A model generated the notes under the pieces. The model did no database searches and was not told the DNA's origin. It saw nothing but the letters and a program-made list of their open reading frames with translations. 22,285 nt of DNA, taken from contig CAJBVU010000051.1 in NCBI GenBank assembly GCA_903959115.1, forward strand, positions 1 through 22,285, given 5' to 3'. A program made the translations under genes and the position numbers. Every line of letters begins with the position of its first letter. The first letter of the stretch is position 1. Shown here piece by piece: positions 15,237 through 22,285 of this stretch. This stretch comes from an uncultured Bacteroidota bacterium. Its GTDB lineage: Bacteria > Bacteroidota > Bacteroidia > NS11-12g > UBA955.

Positions 15237-16697
15237 TTATTGGCTTGCGAGTTCCCGATTTGAGTTATTAGGGTAGAAATACTGAACGATAATACCGATT
15301 GATAGCATCGGCAGGATCCAAAAATCTCTCGCATTTAGTCGGGCCAAGATATTGGCGAAACAGGCGGTTGAAAACGCATTGCACAAAATAAACAATACTG
15401 CTATTCCAAAGAATGTGGCGAGGAATGGATCGGGCTTGCGATAAAGACAAATCAAGGCGCCTATAATGAGGGCAATGGCCGACAAATCGTATATCTTGTT
15501 GTAAAATTCGAAATTGATTTGGGACTTTTGTTGTTTGGATTCATTGATAAACCCTTGGTATTCGTCGGGGTAGTGCAGTTTTAATTCCTGAGCCAGGGTA
15601 GCGGAGGTATCCAGAGGTGCTAGCCCGTCGCCGCCATGTGTTAAAACCACTTGTTGGGCCGTTGCGGATATCGCTGCTTGAATGTGTAATGCGATGTATT
15701 TCGGTTTACTCAGTGTGCCTAGGATGATTTGGTTGTATAGTTCTTTACTATGATGCCAACCGCCCGTTTTTTCGAGGATGCCATGGCTGTTCCAGACGAA
15801 GTCCCAAGTATGTTCAGGCAGGCTGTCTTTAAAAGCGCAAAATGGATTGGGTTTTGATGCGCATTCATCCTCCAAATAGGTTTTGAGAATGCCATTTTCG
15901 CAGAGTTTACCCATGAAGAAAACGTGGGATCCTTTGCCTACTGTAACTCCGTTACCACCCCAAACATTGCTACCGATCAACAGTGCCCATGGGATGATTG
16001 AAATTCCGATTAAGGAACGGGTTTTAGATAGCGTAACATATTGTCTGAATGTGTGGGTCCATTTTCCAAGATATCCTTTCCAAGCGAGCCAAATGGCAAT
16101 ACCTACAACGGTTAGGGTAATTAGGTTGGCGTTGTGCATGACGGCGGAGATTATGATTACCAATGCACATGCTATAGAACTACGTAATGTTGTTGTTTGA
16201 AGAAAGAGTAGGACGAAAATGCAGAGTATTGCGGTGAAAATATCGGGCATCGCCTGGAGTAAAAACCAGGGCATGGAGGTGAGAAAGCAGGCGCATAGCC
16301 ACATCGACAAGAAAATCCATCGTTGTTTTAACGATATTGGATATTTAAGTTTTTCGGGGTTTGATGACTGCAATGTGGGAAATATCTTTTTCACGAGTTG
16401 GAAGATGCCCACAAAGAGTAAAATTAATGGGGGAAGTACAACGATTTCGCCGAGGATGGGTTGTGTAAAGAGCGACATCAAATCGTTCAATCCGCGTAGA
16501 TAAAGACTATAGAATACGGATCGATCCAAGGGGATGGATAGACTACGGGCGGTCATTAGGTATGCTCCGCTGTCTGATGTATAAAGGAGGCAGCCACCGG
16601 TAGCAAAAAAGAAAGGCAATATACCTAGGAAAGATAAATTAATGGGCCATTCGCGGGCCAATGTGCTGTTTTGGAACCAACGCTTAAGCGCTTTCAT
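15237..16697 (-). CDS. Polytopic membrane protein, possible GT-C-like glycosyltransferase
   Basis: I do not recognise a named family. It is a 486-residue protein with roughly seven hydrophobic segments up to residue 247 (for example 18-39, 82-103, 126-148, 150-167, 173-187, 191-206 and 229-246), then a large soluble, probably periplasmic loop (about 248-400), and three final helices (402-420, 424-446, 459-475). The first loop carries TSDSGAYLMTARSLSIPLDRS (split here across 40-60), an acidic motif placed like the catalytic Asp of GT-C transferases; the large loop has Cys266, Cys279 and Cys287. A lipid-linked-sugar transferase role is a guess. It is the last gene of the efp-speB-iscS-lipoprotein-queD run, eight bases after queD. 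Confidence 0.7.
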   Translation of the reverse strand: MKALKRWFQNSTLAREWPINLSFLGILPFFFATGGCLLYTSDSGAYLMTARSLSIPLDRSVFYSLYLRGLNDLMSLFTQPILGEIVVLPPLILLFVGIFQLVKKIFPTLQSSNPEKLKYPISLKQRWIFLSMWLCACFLTSMPWFLLQAMPDIFTAILCIFVLLFLQTTTLRSSIACALVIIISAVMHNANLITLTVVGIAIWLAWKGYLGKWTHTFRQYVTLSKTRSLIGISIIPWALLIGSNVWGGNGVTVGKGSHVFFMGKLCENGILKTYLEDECASKPNPFCAFKDSLPEHTWDFVWNSHGILEKTGGWHHSKELYNQIILGTLSKPKYIALHIQAAISATAQQVVLTHGGDGLAPLDTSATLAQELKLHYPDEYQGFINESKQQKSQINFEFYNKIYDLSAIALIIGALICLYRKPDPFLATFFGIAVLFILCNAFSTACFANILARLNARDFWILPMLSIGIIVQYFYPNNSNRELASQ

Positions 16698-16705
16698 GGC
16701 AAGGT

Positions 16706-17122
16706 TTATTCCCCGAAGTACTCCACAAAGTTATTTTGTGTTTCCCAAAGGGTGATTTTGTGCAAGGCCACACCCACAGGTAGTTTGGGGGAAAGACGCT
16801 GCCAAATGGCAACAGCAACGGTTTCTATGCTAGGCATGGTATCCTTTAACCAGGGCACATCGAGGTTTAAATTTTGATGATCTAGGTGATCGATGACTTC
16901 TTCGCGAATTATCACCTTGAGCACTTTGAGGTCGATTACACAGCCTGTTTCCGGATTGGGTTGACCTTTCACACAAACGTATAAATCGAAATTATGACCG
17001 TGAAAATGGGGGTTCGCACACTTGCCAAAGACTTCAGAATTTTTTTCTTCACTCCATGTAGGGTTCCACAACCGATGTGCGGCGTTGAAATGTTCTTTGC
17101 GGGTTAGATAAAGGGTTGGCAT
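16706..17122 (-). CDS. queD: 6-pyruvoyltetrahydropterin synthase / 6-carboxytetrahydropterin synthase
   Basis: A zinc-dependent enzyme acting on dihydroneopterin triphosphate, either for preQ0/queuosine (QueD) or for tetrahydrobiopterin (PTPS). Zinc ligands are His16 (FNAAHRL), His41 and His43 (HFHGHN). The catalytic Cys35 sits in FGKCANP, the Asp81-His82 pair in HLDHQNL, and a late Glu in LWETQNN. The longer loop before FGKCANP and the NLDVPWLKD...SIETVAVAIW stretch look more like animal-type PTPS than E. coli QueD, so the product is uncertain. At 138 residues the length is normal. ATG start, 18 bases after the lipoprotein gene. No other queuosine or pterin gene is in the window. Confidence 0.9.
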   Translation of the reverse strand: MPTLYLTRKEHFNAAHRLWNPTWSEEKNSEVFGKCANPHFHGHNFDLYVCVKGQPNPETGCVIDLKVLKVIIREEVIDHLDHQNLNLDVPWLKDTMPSIETVAVAIWQRLSPKLPVGVALHKITLWETQNNFVEYFGE

Positions 17123-17140
17123 TGCTTTGCGGGTGCAAAA

Positions 17141-17620
17141 TTACTGCGTTTTTTTGATTTCTCTCAGCACAAAAGTATCTGGTAATGAATATCGCATCAA
17201 ACTGCCTGTCATTGCGTCAATCATCCAGTTCCAGGGAATAATGAAATTGAGCCCGGCAGATTCATTGAATTTGGGTTTGAGTGTCTGCGAAGTTGGCTGG
17301 TAATTGGGGTGAATTAGGGTGATTTGTAGGCTGTCTTTTTGGGGACGTCGCACATCGATAAAACAAGGTGTGATACCCGAAATCGTGGTGTCGGCAATGA
17401 TTTTTTTGATGCTTTGGGTTTCGGCGGTTGATGTTAAAGAATCAACTTGCGATTCCAAGGTCGCTTTGTTTGCATTGATTCGGACCACATAAATGCTAGC
17501 CCCGGGTGGGTTGGAAACAATATAGAGCGATTGTTGCTTTCCGGTGATGATTGTAGCGCAGCTATATATTCCTAGCGCGGCTGCAATCAAAACGGGTATT
17601 ATGATTTTTGTCCGTACCAA
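17141..17620 (-). CDS. Small putative lipoprotein with PEGA-like repeat
   Basis: A 159-residue protein with a basic N-terminus, a hydrophobic stretch (6-19) and a lipobox ending at Cys21 (GIYSC), so probably lipid-anchored. The following CATIITGKQQSLYIVSNPPG resembles small lipoproteins with a PEGA-like segment, where 'SNPPGASIYV' is the typical strand-turn. A Ser/Thr/Lys-rich stretch (about 52-80) interrupts it before a second beta region (GITPCFIDV). Function is unknown; envelope surface is the likely site. The start is a TTG (17620) inside the 3' end of the cysteine desulfurase gene (22-base overlap); no in-frame ATG is close by. The frame is clear, the start less so. Confidence 0.75.
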   Translation of the reverse strand: MVRTKIIIPVLIAAALGIYSCATIITGKQQSLYIVSNPPGASIYVVRINANKATLESQVDSLTSTAETQSIKKIIADTTISGITPCFIDVRRPQKDSLQITLIHPNYQPTSQTLKPKFNESAGLNFIIPWNWMIDAMTGSLMRYSLPDTFVLREIKKTQ

Positions 17621-18744
17621 TTGGCGAGTTGATTTACTGTAAATCGAATATCGTCTTCGGTATTTTGTTTTCCAAAACTGAATCGTACAGTAGTTCTATT
17701 TGTGCCGGGGTAGAGGGAATTGATGACGTGACTTCCGCCTGTGGCACCGCTAGAACAAGCACTTCCGCCACTGGCCGATATTCCTGCCAAATCCAGATTG
17801 AAAAGTATCATGCTGCCTGCTTCATTGGGAGGAAGGGAAACGCTTAAAACAGTGTAGAGAGAGCTCCCTTCCGCATCACCGTTGAAAGAAACCTCTGGAA
17901 TAGACTCTTTTAGCAATTGAATCATAAGGCCTTTGATATTTTCGAGATGGGCTTTTTTGGCGTCCATTTCGCGGTAGGCAATTTCCAGTGCTTTTACCAA
18001 GCCTACAATTCCAATTACGTTTTCTGTGCCACCGCGCATTTCGCGTTCTTGGGCACCACCAGTAATTTGTGGGTGGATTCGATTTTTTTTGTTGATGTAA
18101 ATGAATCCAACGCCTTTTGGGCCATTGAATTTGTGTGCAGCGCCAGCAAGGAAGTCGATATGACCTTGACTTAAATCAAAACGATACTGACCCATGGTTT
18201 GAACTGTATCGCAATGAAAAATTCCACCTGCTTGGTGCACCATTTGACCAACGGTTTCGATATCGATGATGTTTCCGATTTCGTTGTTTGCGTGCATCAA
18301 ACTAACGAGGGGTTTTGTCGTTGAATTCAATAGCGTTTGCAAATGCGCCAAATCAATATGACCATTGGGAAGCAGATTTACCATGTGCAATCCGATGCCA
18401 TTTTTATGATGCAATTCTTCTACGGTATGCAGAACTGCGTGGTGTTCGATGGGTGAGGAGATGATATTTTCAATACCCAAATTGGCTACACTACCTCTAA
18501 TTGCTAGGTTGTCGGCTTCGGTACCACCGCTGGTAAAGAATATCTCACCGGGTGAGCAGCCCAACATTTTTGCGATGCTGCCGCGTGCTTCTTCGATAAT
18601 CCCTTTTACTTTTCTTCCATGGGCATGGGTTGAGCTAGGGTTTCCAAAATGCTCACGCATCACAGGGATCATCGCTTCTACAACTTCTTCCGCGATGGGT
18701 GTTGTGGCGGCGTTATCCAGATAAATTCTTTGGGCAGTTGTCAT
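17599..18744 (-). CDS. iscS: Cysteine desulfurase (NifS/IscS class)
   Basis: A PLP enzyme that takes sulfur from cysteine as a persulfide for Fe-S clusters, tRNA thiolation or other uses. The PLP lysine is Lys205 in AAHKFNGPKG; His101 stacks on the cofactor; Asp179 and Gln182 support it. The sulfur-carrying Cys330 lies in the flexible loop GGSACSSGATGGSHV. YLDNAATTP and HFGNPSSTH at the N-terminus are diagnostic of the class. The 381-residue length is slightly under the ~400 of E. coli IscS. ATG overlaps the preceding gene's stop (ATGA), so coupled. No iscU, iscR or suf genes are nearby, so NifS versus IscS naming is tentative. Confidence 0.93.
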   Translation of the reverse strand: MTTAQRIYLDNAATTPIAEEVVEAMIPVMREHFGNPSSTHAHGRKVKGIIEEARGSIAKMLGCSPGEIFFTSGGTEADNLAIRGSVANLGIENIISSPIEHHAVLHTVEELHHKNGIGLHMVNLLPNGHIDLAHLQTLLNSTTKPLVSLMHANNEIGNIIDIETVGQMVHQAGGIFHCDTVQTMGQYRFDLSQGHIDFLAGAAHKFNGPKGVGFIYINKKNRIHPQITGGAQEREMRGGTENVIGIVGLVKALEIAYREMDAKKAHLENIKGLMIQLLKESIPEVSFNGDAEGSSLYTVLSVSLPPNEAGSMILFNLDLAGISASGGSACSSGATGGSHVINSLYPGTNRTTVRFSFGKQNTEDDIRFTVNQLANWYGQKS

Positions 18745-19637
18745 ATCCGGTCGTTTAAATTTAGGTAACCCAAGAATTTATAGCACAATTTAGCCATGGT
18801 AAACTCGGTAAGAATATCGTTTTCGCGCGGTGCGATTTCTACAATATCGAAACCCACTACTTTTTTGCGTTCCGTTACTCTTCTGAGCAACTTGCATCCT
18901 TGAATCCAAGTAAGTCCTCCAGGTTCTGCGGTGCCCACTGCGGGTGCTACAGAAGGGTCGAAACCATCGGCATCAATCGTTACATAAACCACATCGCCCA
19001 GCTTGTCGATGCAGTCATCAATCCAAACATCGTTGTCCCACAAATCATGGGCATACCAAGTATTAATATTGTCTGACGATTTGATCAGGTTACTTTCTTC
19101 GATGCATTGGGCGCGAATACCCACTTGAACCAAATTTAGACCCATGTCGTGGATTCGATGCATCACACTGGCATGAGAGTATGGATTCCCATTATAAGCC
19201 GCCCTAAGGTCGCTGTGTGCGTCAATTTGCAAAACGCTGATTGATGGGTATTTTTCGGCATAGGCTTGCATGAAACCGTAGGTTACGGTGTGTTCTGAGC
19301 CGAGTGAAACTACGAATTTGTTTAGATTGAGGAGTTCGCGGGTTTGGTTTGCGATAAGTTCTACGGCATCGGCGTCGATTTTGCCAGTAAAATCAATGGG
19401 TTGCAGGGTAGCAATTCCAAAATTCTTATAAGCTTCACGATCGATTTCTTCGTCGTAGAATTCCACGAAATGACTTGCTTCCACCATTGCGGCTGGACCT
19501 TTATCGGACCCCATGAGGTAGGAACTTGAGTATTCGTAGGGGATTTGTTGAATCACCACCTTTGCGTTTTCAAGGGTGGCTAATTCTTTTTCTGGGAAGG
19601 CTAAGAAACCTTCCTCGGCTGACATCAACGGTTGCAT
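18741..19637 (-). CDS. speB: Agmatinase / arginase-family ureohydrolase
   Basis: A binuclear manganese enzyme that removes urea from a guanidino substrate, most likely agmatine to putrescine. Metal ligands are all visible: His116 (GSEHTVT), Asp139, His141 and Asp143 (DAHSDLR), and Asp222 and Asp224 (DADGFDPS). The TAEPGGLTW motif (236-244) is typical of the agmatinase branch. The substrate could also be another guanidino compound, because short substrate-loop differences cannot be judged here. Length is 298, normal. It begins eight bases after efp and its stop overlaps the desulfurase ATG, placing it mid-operon. No arginine decarboxylase is in the window. Confidence 0.88.
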   Translation of the reverse strand: MQPLMSAEEGFLAFPEKELATLENAKVVIQQIPYEYSSSYLMGSDKGPAAMVEASHFVEFYDEEIDREAYKNFGIATLQPIDFTGKIDADAVELIANQTRELLNLNKFVVSLGSEHTVTYGFMQAYAEKYPSISVLQIDAHSDLRAAYNGNPYSHASVMHRIHDMGLNLVQVGIRAQCIEESNLIKSSDNINTWYAHDLWDNDVWIDDCIDKLGDVVYVTIDADGFDPSVAPAVGTAEPGGLTWIQGCKLLRRVTERKKVVGFDIVEIAPRENDILTEFTMAKLCYKFLGYLNLNDRI

Positions 19638-19645
19638 CCGTGAGA

Positions 19646-20206
19646 TTATTTTACACGTTCAACATAGGATCCCGTTTTGGTATCCACTTTGATTTTTTCT
19701 CCGATATTCACAAATAGTGGCACCATTACTACGGCACCGGTTTCGGTGGTGGCGGATTTGAGCGTGTTGGTAGCGGTATCGCCTTTTACACCGGGTTCAG
19801 TATAAGTAATTTCAACGATGGCATGAGAGGGTGCATCCGCCGAAATGGGGGTGTCGCCTTCAAAGGAAATCATCACGGTATCGCCTTCTTTCATGAATTT
19901 AGCACCTTCCCCGAACATAAATTTGGCTACGGTGATTTGATCGTAGGTTTCGTTGTCCATACAAACAAAAGCATCGCCATCCGCATAGAGATAGGCCAAT
20001 TCTTTCACTTCCACGCGGACGATTTCTACAGATTCTCCACTGCGAAAACGATTTTCAGCAGATTTCCCGTCCTTCACGCGACGCATTTTTCCTTGATAGA
20101 AAGCGCGCAAATTGCCTGGGGTACGGTGTTGCCATTCGATCACTTGAACGAGTTCGCCGTTGTAGCGAATGAAATTGCCTACAGATACGTCTTGTGTGGT
20201 TGCCAT
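19646..20206 (-). CDS. efp: Elongation factor P, Asn-at-modification-site type
   Basis: EF-P binds the ribosome between P and E sites and relieves stalling at polyproline. All three beta-barrel domains are present in 186 residues, with TYTEPGVKGDTA (about 141-152) and the terminal KVDTKTGSYVERVK as strong markers. At the tip of domain I, where E. coli has PGKGQA with the beta-lysylated Lys34, this protein reads TPGNLRAF, so the equivalent residue is Asn32. It cannot carry a lysyl or rhamnosyl modification there. I recall such RTPGNLRA proteins in other Bacteroidota/Chlorobi, so it is a lineage variant, not damage. It opens the minus-strand operon running to 15237. Confidence 0.96.
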   Translation of the reverse strand: MATTQDVSVGNFIRYNGELVQVIEWQHRTPGNLRAFYQGKMRRVKDGKSAENRFRSGESVEIVRVEVKELAYLYADGDAFVCMDNETYDQITVAKFMFGEGAKFMKEGDTVMISFEGDTPISADAPSHAIVEITYTEPGVKGDTATNTLKSATTETGAVVMVPLFVNIGEKIKVDTKTGSYVERVK

Positions 20207-20219
20207 AATTTAATTTATG

Positions 20220-20227
20220 CAAAAATA
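20220..20227 (-). promoter_or_regulatory. Candidate -7 promoter element for efp
   Basis: On the minus strand TATTTTTG (20227-20220) fits TAnnTTTG exactly and ends 13 bases before the efp ATG. No good TTG lies 19-21 bases upstream, only a TTT at 21, so only half the promoter is convincing. Confidence 0.3.
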
Positions 20228-20258
20228 CGACAATTTTTCTGAATGGATAAATCGGGCC

Positions 20259-21017
20259 TTACAGCATGATTTTTTTGCCCCATCGGCGCATGCAACGCAG
20301 GATAAAAGCTCGGTGATGCAGGGCAAAGGCGCTATTCATTCCGCAACTTCTTGGGCAGGGAAGGATACTGGCCAATTTTGCAGATTGTGTTTTGGTGAGC
20401 GCGCTCGCAGATTTGTTAAAATAGTATTGAGAAGCGGCTTCTACGCCAAAAATGGGTCGTATTTTGTTTGATTCCTCCGTATTTTCGTTGACAGATGTCC
20501 TGTCAGTTTGGTTGTATCTGTAAAAACTGTCTTCGGTTGGACCCAGTTCGATGATGTTTAAATAGACTTCCAGAATTCGCTCTTTGCTCCAAAGAACTTC
20601 TATCAGAAGTGTAAACCATACTTCGAGTCCTTTTCGGACCCAGGAACGACCTTCCCAGAGGAATACATTTTTGGCTGTTTGTTGGCTGATGGTGCTTGCA
20701 CCGCGCGTTTTGCCGCCTTTGATATTGTGTTCGATGGCTTTTTCGATGGCTTTGAAATCAAAACCCATATGGTCTTTGAAACGTTGGTCCTCACCGCAGA
20801 TCACAGCCATTTTCATATTGTCTCCGATTTGATCAATGTCCACCCATTCTTGCAGTCCGGCGGTGGAGTATTCACTTTCTCTAGACTCAATCAGTACGGT
20901 GGTGGGGGGATTGATAAATCTATAGGCTACCACCCATAATAGAGAAATCGAAACAAAGGCTAGGATGATGCGAAATATCCATTTAAAAACTGTTCGAAAT
21001 AAAAGTAGTGTTAGCAT
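20259..21017 (-). CDS. mtgA: Monofunctional peptidoglycan glycosyltransferase
   Basis: A GT51 enzyme that polymerises lipid II into glycan strands, anchored by one N-terminal helix (about 10-33) with the catalytic domain outside. Motifs: the catalytic Glu76 in GEDQRFKDHMGFD, GASTISQQTAKNVFLW (106-121), RKGLEVWFTLLIE (128-140, second conserved Glu140), and KERILEVYLNIIELG (145-159). No penicillin-binding domain follows, matching MtgA. Unusual is a hydrophilic insertion of about 25-29 residues (160-188, rich in Asn, Thr and Glu) where the family normally goes directly from ELG into a GIFGAEAA-like stretch. Its ATG overlaps the upstream stop (TGATG). The C-terminus has a basic cluster and several cysteines. 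Confidence 0.93.
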   Translation of the reverse strand: MLTLLLFRTVFKWIFRIILAFVSISLLWVVAYRFINPPTTVLIESRESEYSTAGLQEWVDIDQIGDNMKMAVICGEDQRFKDHMGFDFKAIEKAIEHNIKGGKTRGASTISQQTAKNVFLWEGRSWVRKGLEVWFTLLIEVLWSKERILEVYLNIIELGPTEDSFYRYNQTDRTSVNENTEESNKIRPIFGVEAASQYYFNKSASALTKTQSAKLASILPCPRSCGMNSAFALHHRAFILRCMRRWGKKIML

Positions 21018-22048
21018 CAGAATCCTTGAACTCCGTTAACGGTTGTGTATTTCAGTACGTTGTTTTTATCCGGATAAATGCGTTTAAAAGCACTTTGTAC
21101 CATTAATGTGGCTTCGTGAAAACCGCAAAGTATCAATTTTAGTTTGCCTGGATACGTATTGACATCTCCAATGGCGTATATGCCAGGGATGTTCGTGCTA
21201 TAATCCAGTGTATTTACTTCGATGGCAGATTTGCTGATATTCAGTCCCCATTCGGCAATCGGTCCTAGTTTGGGTGATAGGCCAAATAATGGCAAGAAAT
21301 AATCGCAATCGACCCAAGTGATATCGTCTTTTTCGTCGGTTGTAATACCCACACGAGTCAGTCCTTCGCTGCTGTCAGCACCAGCCAAATGAGTCACTTC
21401 GCTGTTAACCATCAAATTAATTTCTCCATTGGAAGCCATGTCCATCACTTTTTGAACAGAGTCCAAATGACCGCGGAATTGCGTCCTTCGATGTATCATA
21501 GTGATTTCACTTGCCACGTCTTTTAAGAATATCGTCCAGTCCAGAGCAGAATCTCCTCCACCGGCAATTACGATGCGTTTATTGCGAAATTTTTCAGGGT
21601 CTTTGACGATGTATTCCACGCCTTGATTTTCGAATGCGGAGAGATTTTCGATGGGAGGTTTTCTTGGTTCAAAGCAGCCCAATCCACCCGCAATGGCGAT
21701 GTTTGGTGCTTTATGTACTGTTCCCAAATTTGTGGTTACGATAAAATGGCCTTCGGGGGTTTGTTCGATGCTTTCGGCCCGCTCGCCTAGTGTGAATCCC
21801 GGTTTAAATGGTGCGGCTTGTTCCATTAAGTTGGTGATCAAGTCCCCTGCAAGTACACTCGGAAAACCAGGTATATCGTAGATGGGTTTTTTGGGATAAA
21901 TTTCCGTCAACTGCCCTCCCGGTTCCGCCAATACATCAATCAAATGGCATCGCAATTTGAGTAGCCCTGCTTCAAAAATGGCGAAAAGTCCAACTGGACC
22001 AGCGCCTATAATGATGATATCGGTTTCAATGGTTTTTTTCTCTGTCAT
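21017..22048 (-). CDS. Ferredoxin--NADP reductase, thioredoxin-reductase-like type
   Basis: A flavoprotein of about 343 residues passing electrons between NADPH and ferredoxin or flavodoxin. It carries an FAD-binding IIIIGAGPVG (11-20), PGGQLTEIYP (43-52), a second nucleotide fold IAGGGDSALDW (161-171), the NADPH-binding HRR (186-188), and the FAD-closing AIGDVN near the end. It lacks the CxxC redox pair of true thioredoxin reductases, as in the YumC class. I start at the ATG at 22048; a TTG three codons upstream is less likely. It sits 12 bases after the edge gene and its stop overlaps the mtgA start. Confidence 0.93.
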   Translation of the reverse strand: MTEKKTIETDIIIIGAGPVGLFAIFEAGLLKLRCHLIDVLAEPGGQLTEIYPKKPIYDIPGFPSVLAGDLITNLMEQAAPFKPGFTLGERAESIEQTPEGHFIVTTNLGTVHKAPNIAIAGGLGCFEPRKPPIENLSAFENQGVEYIVKDPEKFRNKRIVIAGGGDSALDWTIFLKDVASEITMIHRRTQFRGHLDSVQKVMDMASNGEINLMVNSEVTHLAGADSSEGLTRVGITTDEKDDITWVDCDYFLPLFGLSPKLGPIAEWGLNISKSAIEVNTLDYSTNIPGIYAIGDVNTYPGKLKLILCGFHEATLMVQSAFKRIYPDKNNVLKYTTVNGVQGF

Positions 22049-22060
22049 TTCTGTCAATCT

Positions 22061-22285
22061 TTAATAATCAAAAACGCGAATGAGGCCTTCTTTTCGGTAT
22101 TCAAATACGGATCGACCGACATCAATTCGGCTTCCTAATTTGAGTTTGCTGAGACCACTAATTTCCGCATCGATGGTATAAATGTTTCCGCCCGATTTTG
22201 CTGCGAGTTCAACATAATGGGGGTGAATTTTATCGGTCACACCGCAAAGGATAATATTCACAGGTTTTGTGACTTGTTTGATAAG
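22061..22285 (-). CDS. C-terminal fragment of an uncharacterised protein (start outside window)
   Basis: About 74 residues of an open frame that continues beyond the right edge; an internal GTG at 22261 is not a convincing start because coding continues upstream of it. The visible part, including PVNIILCGVTDKIHPHYVEL and then AAKSGGNIYTIDAEI, reads like the end of a Rossmann-type alpha/beta domain, somewhat like the last strands of a von Willebrand A-type domain, followed by a short beta tail. I cannot name it. It lies just upstream of the ferredoxin reductase gene on the same strand, probably co-transcribed. Confidence 0.6.
   Translation of the reverse strand, partial: LIKQVTKPVNIILCGVTDKIHPHYVELAAKSGGNIYTIDAEISGLSKLKLGSRIDVGRSVFEYRKEGLIRVFDY

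Noticed and set aside
18741..20206. A polyamine-based EF-P modification system formed by speB next to efp, by analogy with hypusine on eIF5A.
   Set aside because: The EF-P loop has Asn, not Lys, so there is no side chain for such a modification; adjacency alone is not evidence.

Overview
The window looks like a stretch of ordinary, chromosome-like Bacteroidota (Cytophaga-Flavobacterium-Bacteroides) DNA with moderate GC. The clues are: no Shine-Dalgarno-like sequence before the starts examined; several upstream sites matching the Bacteroidota -7 element TAnnTTTG; an EF-P of the 'RTPGNLRA' type; a thioredoxin-reductase-like ferredoxin-NADP reductase; a DUF4293-like membrane protein; a stand-alone heptose-phosphate adenylyltransferase; and a secreted protein with lamin-tail repeats. 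I see no tRNA, rRNA, CRISPR array, insertion sequence or phage gene.

Layout. At the left edge (1-413, +) is the 3' end of a trpG/pabA amidotransferase, which converges on and overlaps dxs (-). A 209-bp divergent spacer separates dxs from a small basic AT-hook/coiled-coil DNA-binding protein (2559-3194, +). That gene converges on prmC (-), and a strong intrinsic terminator for it appears to lie inside the prmC coding region. A large secreted lamin-tail protein lies immediately upstream of prmC. A second minus-strand group, panD > flippase-like membrane protein > rfaE2 (8877-7003), is tightly overlapped. Divergent from panD is a plus-strand run: recR > GT2/phosphoglycosyltransferase-like fusion > orphan sensor kinase > DUF4293 membrane protein > M14 metallopeptidase (8958-15229). 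The right third is all minus strand: an edge fragment, ferredoxin-NADP reductase and mtgA, then efp > agmatinase-like > cysteine desulfurase > lipoprotein > PTPS/QueD > polytopic membrane protein (20206-15237), with several stop/start overlaps.

Functionally this is housekeeping (isoprenoid precursor, translation release and elongation, recombination, Fe-S/sulfur, pantothenate, pteridine/preQ0) plus envelope biogenesis (heptose activation, glycan assembly, peptidoglycan polymerisation, secreted proteins). No clearly new multi-gene system is visible. The best leads are local: the AT-hook protein; the terminator hidden antisense in prmC; two GC-rich palindromes placed in frame inside the peptidase gene; the GT2 fused to a gutted phosphoglycosyltransferase; EF-P with Asn at the modification site; and promoter-like boxes placed so close to start codons that the transcripts may be leaderless.
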